Shown here one piece after another: positions 50,294 through 62,655 of a stretch of DNA of 64,000 nucleotides. The notes below the pieces were generated by a model. It did not search any database. It was not told where the DNA came from and was given only the letters and a program-made list of their open reading frames with translations. The DNA is from Paratinospora sagittata (Eukaryota; Streptophyta; Magnoliopsida; Ranunculales; Menispermaceae): positions 42,436,495 to 42,500,494 of the forward strand of contig CM069592.1 of NCBI GenBank assembly GCA_035771175.1. The letters are read 5' to 3'. Each line of letters starts with the position of its first letter. The stretch's first letter is position 1. The position numbers were made by a program, and so were the translations under genes.

Positions 50294-51086
50294 CCGTGCC
50301 ATTCAAAACCAAATAGATCTCATCAACTCGAGGATGCAAGGTATCCCCAGCAATGAAATCATGTGCCACCCCATTTACTTGAATTATATTGCAGCCAGAA
50401 TTCTTGTTGATTCTAGTAACGTTCATCAATCTCCTCATCTTCGCAACATCCTCCCATCTCCTTGCATTAGCATATATGTTAGCCATGATTGAATAAACCC
50501 CACCATCCTCAGGATCCAATTCCATGATGTGCTTTGCTGCTATTTCTGCAACCTCAACATTCCCACGCATCCTACACCCACCTAGCAACCCGCTCCGCAC
50601 AAATACATTCCCCTCCATTGGCCCTACCTTTATCATTTCCACTGTTTCCTCAACCAGCCCCGTCCGAGCAAGTCAGCCATGCACCCATAATGCTTGAGCT
50701 CACGATGCACCCCATACACACTTTCCATCTCATGGAAAATTTGCCATGCCTTATCAACAAGACCCGAATGGCTACATCCCACCAAGACCCCTAAGAAAGT
50801 CACTCCATCCGGTTGCACTCCAATTTCTCTCATCCTTGAGAAGTACTCAAAGGCGAGCTCACCATGCCCGTTCATTGCAAGCCCGACAACCATTGCCTTC
50901 CATGTGAACAAGTTCTTGTAAACGGCCGCCTCAAAAATCTCTCTAGCAATGTCTATACGGCCACATTTTGCATACATGTAAACCAAACCCGCCAATAAGA
51001 AGTCTAATCCCATTCCTTTCAATGTACTTGTGAATGAATTCTCATTTTTCCAGTGCCCAGCCTTGCACAAGCAAGAGGGCAGAGAC
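50294..51086 (-). pseudogene. PPR (PLS class, E-type) pseudogene, truncated at both ends
   Basis: Minus-strand reading gives YMYAKCGRIDIAREIFEAA, TWKAMVVGLAMNGHGELA, GVTFLGVLVGCSHSGLVDKA and YGCMADLLGR. After a frameshift near 50660 it continues with AEIAAKHIMELDPEDGGVYS, ANARRWEDVAKMRRLMNV and QVNGVAHDFIAGDTLHP. These are PPR repeats plus E and E+ motifs. The upstream part (about 51030-51086) also changes frame. The gene ends abruptly at the LTR fragment on one side and at the satellite on the other, so it cannot be functional. It is not a copy of the DYW gene at 1-395, since the E+ sequences differ. Confidence 0.88.
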
Positions 51087-52479
51087 TAAATGAGACTTTT
51101 ACGTAGATAAGCAAATTCAAAGTTTTTACCTTAAATGAGACATTTATGCGCTAATATAAACAAATTAAAAATTTTCAATAAAAATGAATTTTTTTATGTG
51201 CTAACATAAAGAATTTTATGATTTTTACACTCAATCGAAATTCCGTGTGCTTATATACGCAAATTCATAATTTTTAATCCAAACAAGACTTTTATGTACT
51301 AATATAAACAAATTCGCAATTTTTACCTTAAATGCAAGTTTTGTATGCTTATATAAAAAAAAAATTATACAAATAAATTCAAATTTTTTACCCCAAATGA
51401 GACTTTTATGCGCTAATATAAACAAATAGACAATTATTACTAAAAATGAAATTTTCATGTGCTAACATAAATAAATTTATAATTTTTACACTAAATTAGA
51501 ATTTCATCTAATTATATACACAAAATCATAATTTCTAATCCAAACGAGACTTTCGTGTATTAATATAAACAAATTTACAGTTTTCACCTCAAATTCAAGT
51601 TTCATGTGCTTATATAAATATATTTAAAATTCTCACCTAATGGGGACTTTCATGTGCTTATATAAGCAAATTCAAAGTTTTTTCCCAAAACGAAACTTTC
51701 ATGCGCTAAAATAAAAAAAATTGACAATTTTCACTAAAAATGAAATTTTTATGTGCTAATATAAATAAATTTATGATTTTCACACTAAATCATAATTTCG
51801 TGTGCTCATATACAAAAACTCATAATTTTTTATCCAAACGAGACTTTTGTATACTAATATAAACTAATTCATAATTTTCACCTCAAATGCAAGTTTCATG
51901 TGCTTATATAAGCAAATTCAAAGTTTTTTGTCCTAATGAGACTTTCGTTCACTAATATAAACAAATTGACAATTTTTACTTCAAATGAAATTTTCATGTG
52001 CTAACCTAGTGCTTTTATACACAAACCCATAATTTATGATTTATACTCAATCAGAATTTTATGTGCTTATATACACAAACTCATAATTTTTAATTTAAAC
52101 GAGACTTACATGTACTAATATAAAAAAATTCACAATTTTTACCTCAAATGCAAGTTGCGTGTGCTTATGTAAACAAATTCAAAACTCTCACCTTAAATGG
52201 GATTTTCGTGTGCTCATATACGCAAATTCAAAGTTTTTATTCGAAATAAAACTTTCATGTGCTAATATAAACAAAAAAATAAAATTTTCATGTGCTAATA
52301 TAAAAAAACATATTAATTTTACACTCAATCAGAATTTGTGTGCTTATGTAAACAAATTATAATTTTTATTCTAAATGAGACTTATCGTATACATTATATA
52401 AACAAATGAGACTTCCATGTGCTCTTTTATAAGCAAATTCAAAGTTTTTATCTCAAATTAGATTTCCATGTGCTAATAT
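51087..52479. repeat. satellite array block 1 (~49-bp monomers)
   Basis: Degenerate head-to-tail copies of the monomer described for block 3, with period near 49 and frequent small indels. This is the most diverged part of the array and starts directly at the PPR pseudogene. Confidence 0.9.
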
Positions 52480-53922
52480 TGTGGCAGGACCACCCTAAAA
52501 GCAACCGCGGAGGCCCTTGCCGAATGTAGGACTCCAACCATCTCATCATTAATAAGATGATTTCCTTAGAGACCTCAACTAAACTCTCCATATAGTCCAA
52601 GTCCTCAATATCAACCTATTTAAACCTGTAGGTACCTGTAACAATTCTACAATCCACAACTACTGAAACTCCAAAGATATACAAAAGATTGATAGGATCA
52701 TTCCATTCCAAATATCTAATTCAAGTTCATGTTCAAAGTGTTACTATATACCTATGTTCTTGAGAGTACAAAATATATCATAGTTATGTACATCAAGTTC
52801 ATCAAACATTCAACAAATATGTCCTCCCACACTCACTTCTATGTTCTACCTCTACACTGGCCAAGTCCTCAATGGATAATGATTCTCTTGCTCTTATCTT
52901 GAGCTCAAGGACCTAAAAGAGGGAAATGAGAGTTAGTTAACGATGCTCAGTGAATAAAATTCAAATATATCATCAAATATTCATCAATAAAATTCCATGT
53001 ATGCATGACAATGCCATATAATGATGAAAACATATAACGAATACATAAACAAGCACTCATTATATAATCATGCAAGGAAAACCATTCATCTTTCCCAATA
53101 TTCAAGTCCAATACTTCTACCTTAAGATCTAGTACTGCAGCACTACAATCCTCCCAAGTTCTGTACCACAACACAACTCCGACCAATGGGAACATTTCAA
53201 GGACTTTGAATATTTATCGAAGTTACTAACACATGTCCGTAAGATCATGGCTTTCTACACCGATCTGTCATTGGAAACCACCTATGGCAAGTCCAAGTCA
53301 ACCCACTAGCATGCTAAGTCTTGCTATGCCTCTTGTAAAGGGGTTCTCTTATGAAGAGCATTTCCCCAAATTACGTGGACATACTCCAAGACCACAACTC
53401 CTTCTAGTCATGTAGGACAAACCAACACAACAAAGTTTTACACAATATGCAAATTCAATTCAATACATTTCATGCTTTCAAAATATACAACATATAATCA
53501 CATATGATGACATAAAAAATTAAACATAATTGAAGTCTACTCAAAACCAAGCCAGTAGAGCAACCTATCCAAACACAAGATTCTCAATTCCAATTTAAGA
53601 TCCTGCAAATATACATCAAATCCATACAAGTCAATACTTATTTCACATCATACCCACAATATATATATATAACATGCCCAAATAACAAAGAAAGTTTCTA
53701 CAAGATCAAATTTGATTTCCATTATTTTCCACTCAATTTGACTCAAAATCATGATAATTTATTAATAGGCCTCTTTTCCAATCTCACATGTACATAAAAC
53801 ATCCACTTAATACATACAAGCCTCTACAAAAGTAATTTTGATCAATTCCATCATATCCATGTCAAATTAACTTAATTTCACACGAAAGCACCAATTACTA
53901 ACATTTCCAATCTAAACAACCA
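52480..53922. mobile_element. LTR-like insert in the satellite (probable gypsy solo LTR, minus strand)
   Basis: Non-satellite 1.44-kb segment with TG...CA ends (TGTGGCAGG, AACAACCA). Read on the minus strand, it contains TTCACTGAGCATCG followed by a TTTTAGGTCC segment, as in plant gypsy LTRs. The satellite monomer is interrupted cleanly: GCTAATAT on the left resumes as (T)AAGCAAATTC on the right. No 5-bp target duplication is visible. Confidence 0.5.
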
Positions 53923-54836
53923 TAAGCAAATTCAAAGTTTAGACTATCATTCGCTAATATAAACAAATTGACAGTTTCACTTAAAATGAAATTTTCATGT
54001 GTTAATATGAACAAATTTATGAGTTTAACAATCAATCAGAATTTCGTGTGCAAATGTACACAAACTCATAATTTTTATTCCAAACGTGACTTTCGTGTAT
54101 TTATATAAACAAATTAGCAATTTTCACCTCAAATGCAAGTTTCGTGTGCTTATATAAACAAATTGAAAATTTCCAGTCGAAATGAAATGTTCATTTGCTA
54201 ACATAAACAAATTCATGATTTTTTACACTCAATCAGAATTTTATGTACATAAATACATAAGCTCAATTTTTAATCCAAGCCAGACTTTTGTGTACTAACA
54301 TAAACAAATTCAAAATTCTCACCCTAAATGGAACTTTCGTGTGCTTACATAGGCAAATTCTAAGTTTTGGCCCCAAATGAGACCTTCATGCACTAATACA
54401 AACAAATTGACAATTATCACAAAAAATAAAATTTCCGTGTGCTAACATAAATAAATTTATGATTTTCACACTCAATCAGAATTTTATGTGCTTATACACA
54501 AACTCATAATTTTTAATCCAACTGAGACTTTCATGTACTAATATAAATAAATTCGCAATTTTCACCTCAAATGCAAGTTTTGTGTGCTTATATAAACAAA
54601 TTCAAAATTCTCACTCTAAATGAGACTTTCGTGTGCTTGTATAAGTAAATTCAAAGTTTTTACCTCCAATGAGACTTTCATTCGCTAATATAAACAAGTT
54701 GATAGTTTTCACTCAACATGAAATTTTCATATGTTAATATAAAAAGATTTATGATTATTACACTCAATCAGAATTTTGTGTGCATATGTACACAAACTCA
54801 TAATTTTTATTGTGTTAATATAAACGAGACTTTCAT
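53923..54836. repeat. satellite array block 2
   Basis: About 18 tandem 49-bp monomers between the LTR-like insert and the chromodomain fragment. Confidence 0.92.
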
Positions 54837-55050
54837 ACGACTTGTGAGGAGTTGTCAATTCAGATTGTGGCTCGTCAGGTTTAGAAATTGAGGAATAAGG
54901 AGATCCTGCTAGTAAGAGTCAAATGGAAATCCCACGATAATGAGGGGCGTGAGGACCAAATGAGGGAGCAGTTCCCCGATCTTTTTGCCGACTAAGGTTA
55001 GTTCTCTTGATTTCTTTTTTGGAGAAAAAAAAAACTCCTAAGTTAGGGAG
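54837..55050 (+). pseudogene. Ty3/gypsy pol 3' end with chromodomain-like segment
   Basis: Reads TCEELSIQIVARQV, a stop, KLRNKEILLVRVKWKSHDNE, then REDQMREQFPDLFAD and stop. This matches the chromodomain tail of Tekay/Del-type gypsy polyproteins. A purine-rich GGGAGGAC tract just before 55051 fits a polypurine tract. Dead: in-frame stop and missing 5' part. Confidence 0.8.
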
Positions 55051-56490
55051 GACTGTAATGGCCTGTACCCCAGGCTGACATCATCTTGACACGTAGGATA
55101 TTGAAATATACGTGTATAACTCGTAGAAACCCCACATATTTTGTTGGTTCGGAATTCCCTAAGCTTTGAAGCCAAATGGACCCGATTCAGTAACGCTCCA
55201 GTTGCCCATACCTTAGGAATTAAAAATGTCAAATTGACTGTGAACTCAAGATGTGTGCCCCAGATAGTGACGTGGACCTCACAGTTGCGTCCAGAACGTG
55301 ATTTACATAAAAATTTATATAAGGTATGTCTTGCTTTGATTTTGGACTGGCCGAGAACGGAACATCGAAAAATTTTAAATATACATATGTATGGAGAGGA
55401 AGAAATTTTTGTCACAGATTACATAAAGGGCTTGATCTCCTAGATCCATGGTCCAATTGAGCTGAAATTTTAGCAGATTATTGTTCTCTGATAGATCTTC
55501 ATTATGGACGGTGAAGATCTTGGTCAGAGTTGTCTACTATGAGGTATAAGATTCAAAACACCACTGCTCAGATTTGCGGATTTTCTTGCGCAGTTTTGAT
55601 CAAATGGTTGGATCTTGCACGCCCACCATTGGATTGAGCTACAATTTTCCCAGAAGGTTGGTAATTGACTCATCAAAATTTTGAACGGTTAAGATGTTAA
55701 ATTGGTGAGTCGTTTGCAAGAAATTAATTATCTAAGTGCAAGTAATTGCAGTAGGGATACTATTTTTTTATTTAAGAGTGTTTTATTTTGTGTGGGGCCC
55801 ACCATTCGCCTTATAAACAAAGGCACGACTTCCCCTTCTCATTTGCACTTATTCGCTGATTTTCTCAACTGAGGAGAAGAGAGAAAAGGGGGGGTTTGAA
55901 GAAGATTGAGCTAGGGTTGGGTTTTCTACACATCTAATGTAAGAAATTCACCCTTTAACTCTTGAATCTTGCTTCCATGGTTGAGTAGCTTCACATAGTT
56001 TGTTTTGGGGGTGTATGCTACTGCATTTTCTGGGTTTGAGACGTGGTTTTGGGTTGTCTCCTTGGCCTTGCATGTCACCTATGTGGTGTACATTGGAGTC
56101 ATTGAACTCACCCTAGTGTTGGTTTTGATCAAGGCATAACCATGGTGAACTTGTGCCCATTTCTTTGGTCCATCTATAAGGGTTTTGGTTTCCATGTTTT
56201 GGGAATGGGCTGGGATTTGATGTGCATTGATGTATTTGTGGATGTCTATAATTATATTGATGTCTAATGGCTTATTTGGGTTTGGAATGCATGGTATTGA
56301 TGTGGATTGGATCATGGAATCAATCCTTGCCATTCTCTTGGATTGCATGTGGCTTAATTGGGTGTTTTATGGCTTGAAGGACCCGTAATTGTTGGCACAT
56401 AGGTACAGCCACGGTTAAGTGTTGGCATGTAAATTGAGGCTTAAATCATGGTTTTGGCATGTGTATGGGCTGTTATTGATAGATGTATGA
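55051..56490 (+). mobile_element. gypsy LTR region following the chromodomain fragment
   Basis: Begins TGTAATGGCCTG right after the putative polypurine tract. Contains a purine-rich leader-like tract (55868-55900) and no coding sequence. The 3' border is not visible; by about 56500 the sequence is integrase. Confidence 0.55.
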
Positions 56491-56717
56491 GTTAAGGTCT
56501 CGCCACGGAAGGGTCAGACGAGGTTCGGCGTCAGAGGAAAACTTGCTCCTAGATTGATTGGACCTTTCCAGATTGTTGAGAGGATTGGACCTGTAGCTTA
56601 CCGGTTGGCTCTACCATCCCAGCCTGAGGGTGTTCAAAATGGATTCTATGTGTCAATGCTGAGGAAATACAATCATGATCCGCTGAGGAAGTCTTATCCT
56701 GATCCAACTCATGTGCA
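56491..56717 (+). pseudogene. Ty3/gypsy integrase C-terminal fragment
   Basis: Reads FGVRGKLAPRLIGPFQIVER, then GPVAYRLALPSQPEGVQ and VSMLRKYNHDPLRKS, the conserved C-terminal block of gypsy integrases. It stops at a junction with the satellite near CTCATGTG (microhomology with the satellite's CATGTGC). In an intact element this block would lie about 12 codons before the chromodomain segment found at 54837, so the order here is reversed. Confidence 0.82.
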
Positions 56718-59700
56718 AGCAAATTCAAAGTTTTGATCCCAAATGAGACTTTCATGTGGTAATATAAACAAATTGACAATTTTAACTAAAACTAAATTTT
56801 CATGTGCTAATATAACCAAATTTTGGATTTTTTCACTCAATCAGAATCTCGTGTGCTTATGTATACTAACAAATTGACAATTATCACTAAAAATGAAATT
56901 TTAATGTGCCTATATAAACAAATCTATGGTTTTACACTCAATCAAAATTTTGTGTGCTAATGTACACAAACTCATAATTTTTACTCCAAATGAGACTTTC
57001 GTGTATTAATATAAACAAATTTACAATTTTCACCTCAAAGGCAAGTTTCGTGTAAATAAAAAATTTCAAATTTTTAGTCAAAATGAAATTTTCATTTGCT
57101 AACATAAACAAATTTATGATTTTTACACTCAATCAGAATTTCATGTGCTTATATACACAAACTCATAATTTTTAATCCAAACGAGACTTTCGTGTACAAA
57201 TATAAAAAAATTTAAAATTTTCACATCAAATGCAAGTTTCGTGTGCTTTTATAAACAAATTCAAAATTCTCACCCTAAATGGGACTTTCGTATGCTTATA
57301 TAAGCAAATTCAAAGTTTTTGCCCCAAATGAGACTTTCATGCGCTAATACAAACAAATTGACAATTATCACAAAAAATAAAATTTTCATGTACTAATATA
57401 AACAAATTTATGATTTTTACACTCAATCAGAATTTTGTGTGCTCATTTACACAAACTCATAATTTTTAATCCAAATTTGCAATTTTCACCTCAAATGAAA
57501 GTTTCGTGTGCTTATACAAACAAATTCAAAATTCTCATCCTAAATGGGACTTCCGTGTGCTTATATAAGCAAATTCAAAGTTTTTACCTCTAATGAGACT
57601 TTCATAAGCTAATATAAACAAATTGACAGTTTTCACTCAACATGAAATTTTCATATGTAAATAAACAAATTTATGATTATTACACACAATCAGAATTTCG
57701 TGTGCTATGTACACAAACTCAATTTTTATTGCAAACGAGACTTTTGTGCACTAATATAAACAAATTCACAATCTAAAATGGGAAATTCAAAGTTTTAATC
57801 CCAAATGAGACTTTCATGCGGTAATATAAACAAATTGACAAATGAAATTTTCATGTGCTAATATAACCAAATTTAGGATTTTTACAATCAATCAGAATTT
57901 TGTGTGCTAATGTACACAAACAAATTGACAACTATCACTAAAAATGAAATTTTTATGTGCCAATATAAACAAATCCATGATTTTATACTCAATTAAAATT
58001 TCGTCTGCTTATGTACACAAACTCATAATTTTTAATCCAAACGAGACTTTTGTGTACTAATATAAACAAATTCGCATTTTTCACCTCAAATGCAAGTTTT
58101 GTGTACTTATATAAACAAATTCAAAATTCTCACCATAAATGGGACTTTTGTGTGCTTATATAAGCAAATTCAAAGTTTTTGCCCCAACTGAGACTTTCAT
58201 GCGCTAATGTAAACAAATTGACAATTATCACTCAAAATAAAAATTTCATGTGGTAATATAAACAAATTTATGATTTATACACTCAATCAGAATTTTGTGC
58301 ACTTATATACACTGGCTCATATTTTTTAATCCAAACGAGACTTTCGTGTACAACAACAAAAAAATTCGCAATTTTCACCTCAAATGCAAGTTTCGTGTTC
58401 TTATATAAACAAATTCGAAATGTCACCCTAAATGTCACTTTCGTGTGCATCTATAAGAAAATTCAAAGTTTTTACTCCCAACGAGACTATCGTGCACTAA
58501 TATAAACAAATTGACAGTTTTTACTCAAAATGAACTTTTTATGTGTTAATATGAACAAATTTATGATTTTTACACTCAATCAAAATTTTGTGTGCCTATT
58601 ATGTACACAAACTCATAATTTTTATTACAAACGAAACTTTCGTGTACATTAATAAACAAATTTACAATTTTCACCTCAAATGGAACTTTCTTATGCTTAT
58701 ATAAGAAAATTCAAAGTTTTTACCCCAAATGAGACTTTCTTGTGCTAATATAAACAAATTGACAGTTTTCACTCAAAATGAAATTTTCTCATGTTAAAAT
58801 GAAAAAATTATGATTTTTACACTCAATCAGAATTTTGTGTGCTTATATGTACACAAACTCATAATTTTTATTACAAACGAGACTTTTGTGTACCAATATA
58901 AACAAATTCACAATTTTCACCTCAAATGCAAGTTTCGTGAGCTTATACAAACAAATTCAAAATTTTCACCCTAAATGGGACTTCCGTGTGCTTATATAAG
59001 CAAATTCAAAGTTTTTACCCCCACTGAGACTATCATTCGCTAATATAAACAAATTGACATTTTCACTTAAAATGAAATTTTCATGTGTTAATATGAACAA
59101 ATTTATGAGTTTAACACTCAATCAGAATTTCGTGTGCTTATATACACAAACTCATAATTTTTATTCCAAACGAGACTTTCGTGTACTAATATAAACAAAT
59201 TTGCAATTTTCACCTCAAATGCAAGTTTTGTGTGCTTATATAAACAAACTAAAAATTCTCAACCTAAATTGACTCTCGTGTGCTAATATAAGCAAATTCA
59301 AAGTTTTTTCCTCAAATGAGACTTTATTTCGCTAATATAAACAAATTTATTATTTTTACACTCAATTAGAATTTAGTGTACTTATGTACACAAACTCATA
59401 ATTTTTACTCCAAACAAGACTTTAATGTACGAATATAAATACATTCACAATCTAAAATGAGACTTTCATATCACTAAATATGAAATTTTTATGTGCTAAT
59501 ATAAACAAATCTATGATTTTACACTCAATCAGAATTTCGTGTACTTATATACTCAAACTCATAATTTTTAATCAAAAGGAGACTTTCATGTACTAATATA
59601 AACAAATTTGTAATTTTCACCTCAAATGCAAGTTTCGTATGTTTGTATAAACAAATTCAAAATTCACACCCTAACTGGGACTTTCATGTGCTTATATAAG

Positions 59701-60634
59701 CAAATTCAAAGTTTTTACCCCAAATGAGACATTCATGCACTAATATAAACATATTGAAAATTTCCAATCAGAATGAAATTTTCATGTGCTAATATAAAAA
59801 AATTTATGTTAGCACTAATATAAACAAACTCGCAATCTAAAATGGGACTTTCGTGTACTTTTATAAGCAAAATCAAAGTTTTTATCCCAAATGAGACTTT
59901 TATGTGCTAGTATGAACAAATTGACAATGCTCACTAAATATGAAATTTTAATGTGCTAATATAAACAAATCTATGATCTTACACTCAATCATATTTTCGT
60001 GTGCTTACGTACACAAACTCATAATTTGTAATCCAAACAAGACTTTCGTCTACTAATGTAAACAAATTCGCATTTTTCACCTCAAATGCAAGTTTTGTGT
60101 GCTTATATGAATAAATTCAAAATTCTCATATTTAATGGGATTTTCGTGTGCTTATAGAAGGAAATTCAAAGTTTTTGCCCCAAATGAGATTTGCATGCAC
60201 TAGTATACACAAATTGACAGTTTTCACTCAAAATGAAATTTTCATGTGTTAATATGAAAAAAATTATGATTTTTACACTCAATCAGAATTTCGTGTGCTT
60301 ATGTACACAAACTCATAATTTTTATTACAAACGAGACTTTTGTGTACTAATATAAACAAATTCACAATTTTCACCTCAAATGCAAGTTTTGTGTGTTTAT
60401 ATAAACAAATTCAAAAATTCACACCCTAAATGGAACTTTCTTGTGCTTATATAAGAAAATTCAAAGTTTTTACTCCAAATGAGACTTTCATGCGCTAATA
60501 TAAAAAAATTGAAAATTTTCAGTCAAAATGACAATTTCATTTGTTAACATAAACAAATTTATGATTTTTACACTCAATCAGAATTTCGTATGCTTATATA
60601 CACAAACTCATAATTTTTAATCCAAACGAGACTT
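56718..60634. repeat. satellite array block 3: 49-bp monomer, 295-bp and 589-bp higher order
   Basis: Each monomer is about 49 bases and carries a core (C/A)TAATATAAACAAATT or CTTATATAAGCAAATTC. Six monomer types follow in fixed order, recognisable by their starts GAGACTTTCGTGTACT, GCAAGTTTCGTGTGCT, GGGACTTTCGTGTGCT, GAGACTTTCATGCGCT, GAAATTTTCATGTGTT and AGAATTTCGTGTGCTT, giving a 294-295-bp unit. The sixth type alternates between endings AATCCAAAC and ATTACAAAC, so the true period is 589 bases (AATCCAAAC at 60030 and 60619). Partial units also occur. Confidence 0.95.
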
Positions 60635-62655
60635 CTTTTTTTTTAAGAAGAAACATATAGTATTTATAAATGTAATAGAAAAACAAGATACAAAATATTG
60701 CACCAGAAGTGCAACACACCCACACACACCCTTGCCATGACTACTACAAGATTAAATCTCTGCCCAAATTGGCACCAAAACAGCCCAGTATACACCATAA
60801 CCTATTAAAGTGATACCAACTACTGACACCGAGCCTATGAACAAACTATAAAGCATAATTAGTCATAAACTCTGATTCATACAAGATGACCAATGGGCAA
60901 ACCAATTAGACACCGAAAATCCTTTTAACCATGATGATGCAAACACCCACGTGCTTGCCAAAAGTTTAATCTCATCCCACAAATCTGATTCCTCTTTTAC
61001 CAAATCCTTGAATATCCGTTGGTTGAGCTCAAGCCATAATGCCCATATAGTCGCATAGACGTGATCGCGCCCACTTCTTTGTCTTGTTTTGCGAGGTTCA
61101 TAGTGTGGCTTAGAGACAGTCCTTCCATCAAATTAGGAGGGGACAGCTTGTTATCTGAGATTTCTGCCCACTTGGTCCAAATTCTCCTCGTTACGCGGTA
61201 AGTGAAAAATAAGTGACCCATCGATTCTCCATCCTGCATACATAACATACAACAATGGGGGAAAAGACAAGAAGAGGGATAATGCTTCTGCAAGACATCA
61301 CAAGAATTGGCCTTGCTGTGAGCAACAAGCTACCAAAACACCTTCACTTTGGAAGGAACCAGCACATTCCAAATACATGACACAAGGGAGGGATCAAGAA
61401 CGGGTGGGCCATCGATAAGAATCTCAAAGTAGGATTTACATGAAAAATTTCCTGATGTATCGGGTGCCCAAGACAAGGTATCCGGGGTATTTCTAAAAGT
61501 TACCTGTTCTAATCTAGATGAGAGAGTGTCGAATTCATTTTGTGCCCTTCTTGTGAGGCCTCTAATAAGGTGAAGGTTCCAAGTTGTGTGATTGGTTGGG
61601 TTTTGAGAGGCATTGTTTATGAATGACCTAACAGGTTGGTTGTGTATGGCTGAAATTTGAAAAGGTTCGGATATATGTTTGCTAGGGGGGAAGAGCCCAA
61701 CCATCTATCTTCCCAGAATCGGAAGGTGTGCTCATCTCCCAACCTCAACTGGAAATGGTGTGAGAAATCATTGGCAAGGGATGAAATAAACCTCCAAGGA
61801 CTTCTAAAAGATGCTCCTCTTAGCCTTCCCAAAGTTGTCCCACTTCGACCCCTTCCATGAGTGCTATCCAACTTGAGCCCATAATGAATGACTCTCCTTT
61901 CTTTGCCGCCATAGCCACTTCGAACATAGGGCAATGTTCTTCAGAGATATATTCCCAATCCCAAGCCCTCTTTTCTCCACTGGTCTGCAAACCACTTCCC
62001 ACTTTACAAGACTATTCTTTGAGCCACCGCCAACCCCCTTCCATAGGAATGACTTGAACATTTTCTCTATCCTACATGCCACAGCAAGCGGAATGCGAAA
62101 TATGGACAAGTAGTAAGATGGTAACGCCGATAGAACAGATCTAATGAGTGCCAACTGTCCACCTTTGGAAAGAAACACCCTCTTCCATCCTTCTAGTCTG
62201 CCCACAATCTTAGTAACAACCGAGTCCCAAAACACAAATGAGAGTGGATTTCCTCCTAATGGTAATCCCAAGTACTTCATTGGCCATTACCGCATGACGC
62301 AACCCACGTTATCCGCAAGATGGAGAATCACCACACTATCCATATTTATCCCGCTCAGCTGGCTTTTGCCCATGTTCACATTCAACCCAGCCATCTCACT
62401 GAAGCACTAAAGGATATTGATAGAATTAATCACATTTTCCTCATCCCCATCAAGTAGAAATAAGGTGCCATCCGCGAACTGAAGCAATGTTACCTCCACC
62501 TTGTTCGCTCCTACATCGAACCCTTTTATTAGAGAGGATTGTCTAGCTTGGTGCACCCATCTAGCTAACCCATCCGCCACTAATGTAAATAGAAATGGTG
62601 AAAGTGGATCCCCTTGCCTCAATCCACGTTCACCCATGAACTTTCCTCTCGGTAC
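60635..62655 (-). mobile_element. 5'-truncated L1-type LINE with 17-bp target duplication
   Basis: Minus strand. From the 5' side: the end of the reverse transcriptase (RQGDPLSPFLFTLVADGLAR; the catalytic FADD appears as FADG), the thumb region (MKYLGLPLGG, KRVFLSKGGQLALIRSVLSA, LPSYYLSIFRIP, LWKGVGGGSKNSLVKWEVVC) and a zf-RVT region (FSCKSYFEIL ... VPSKVKVFW). The poly-A tail is the T run at 60636-60644. Several frameshifts and the catalytic change make it dead. Direct repeats TAATCCAAACGAGACTT at 60618-60634 and 62656-62672 mark the insertion, which is within a satellite monomer. Confidence 0.9.
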
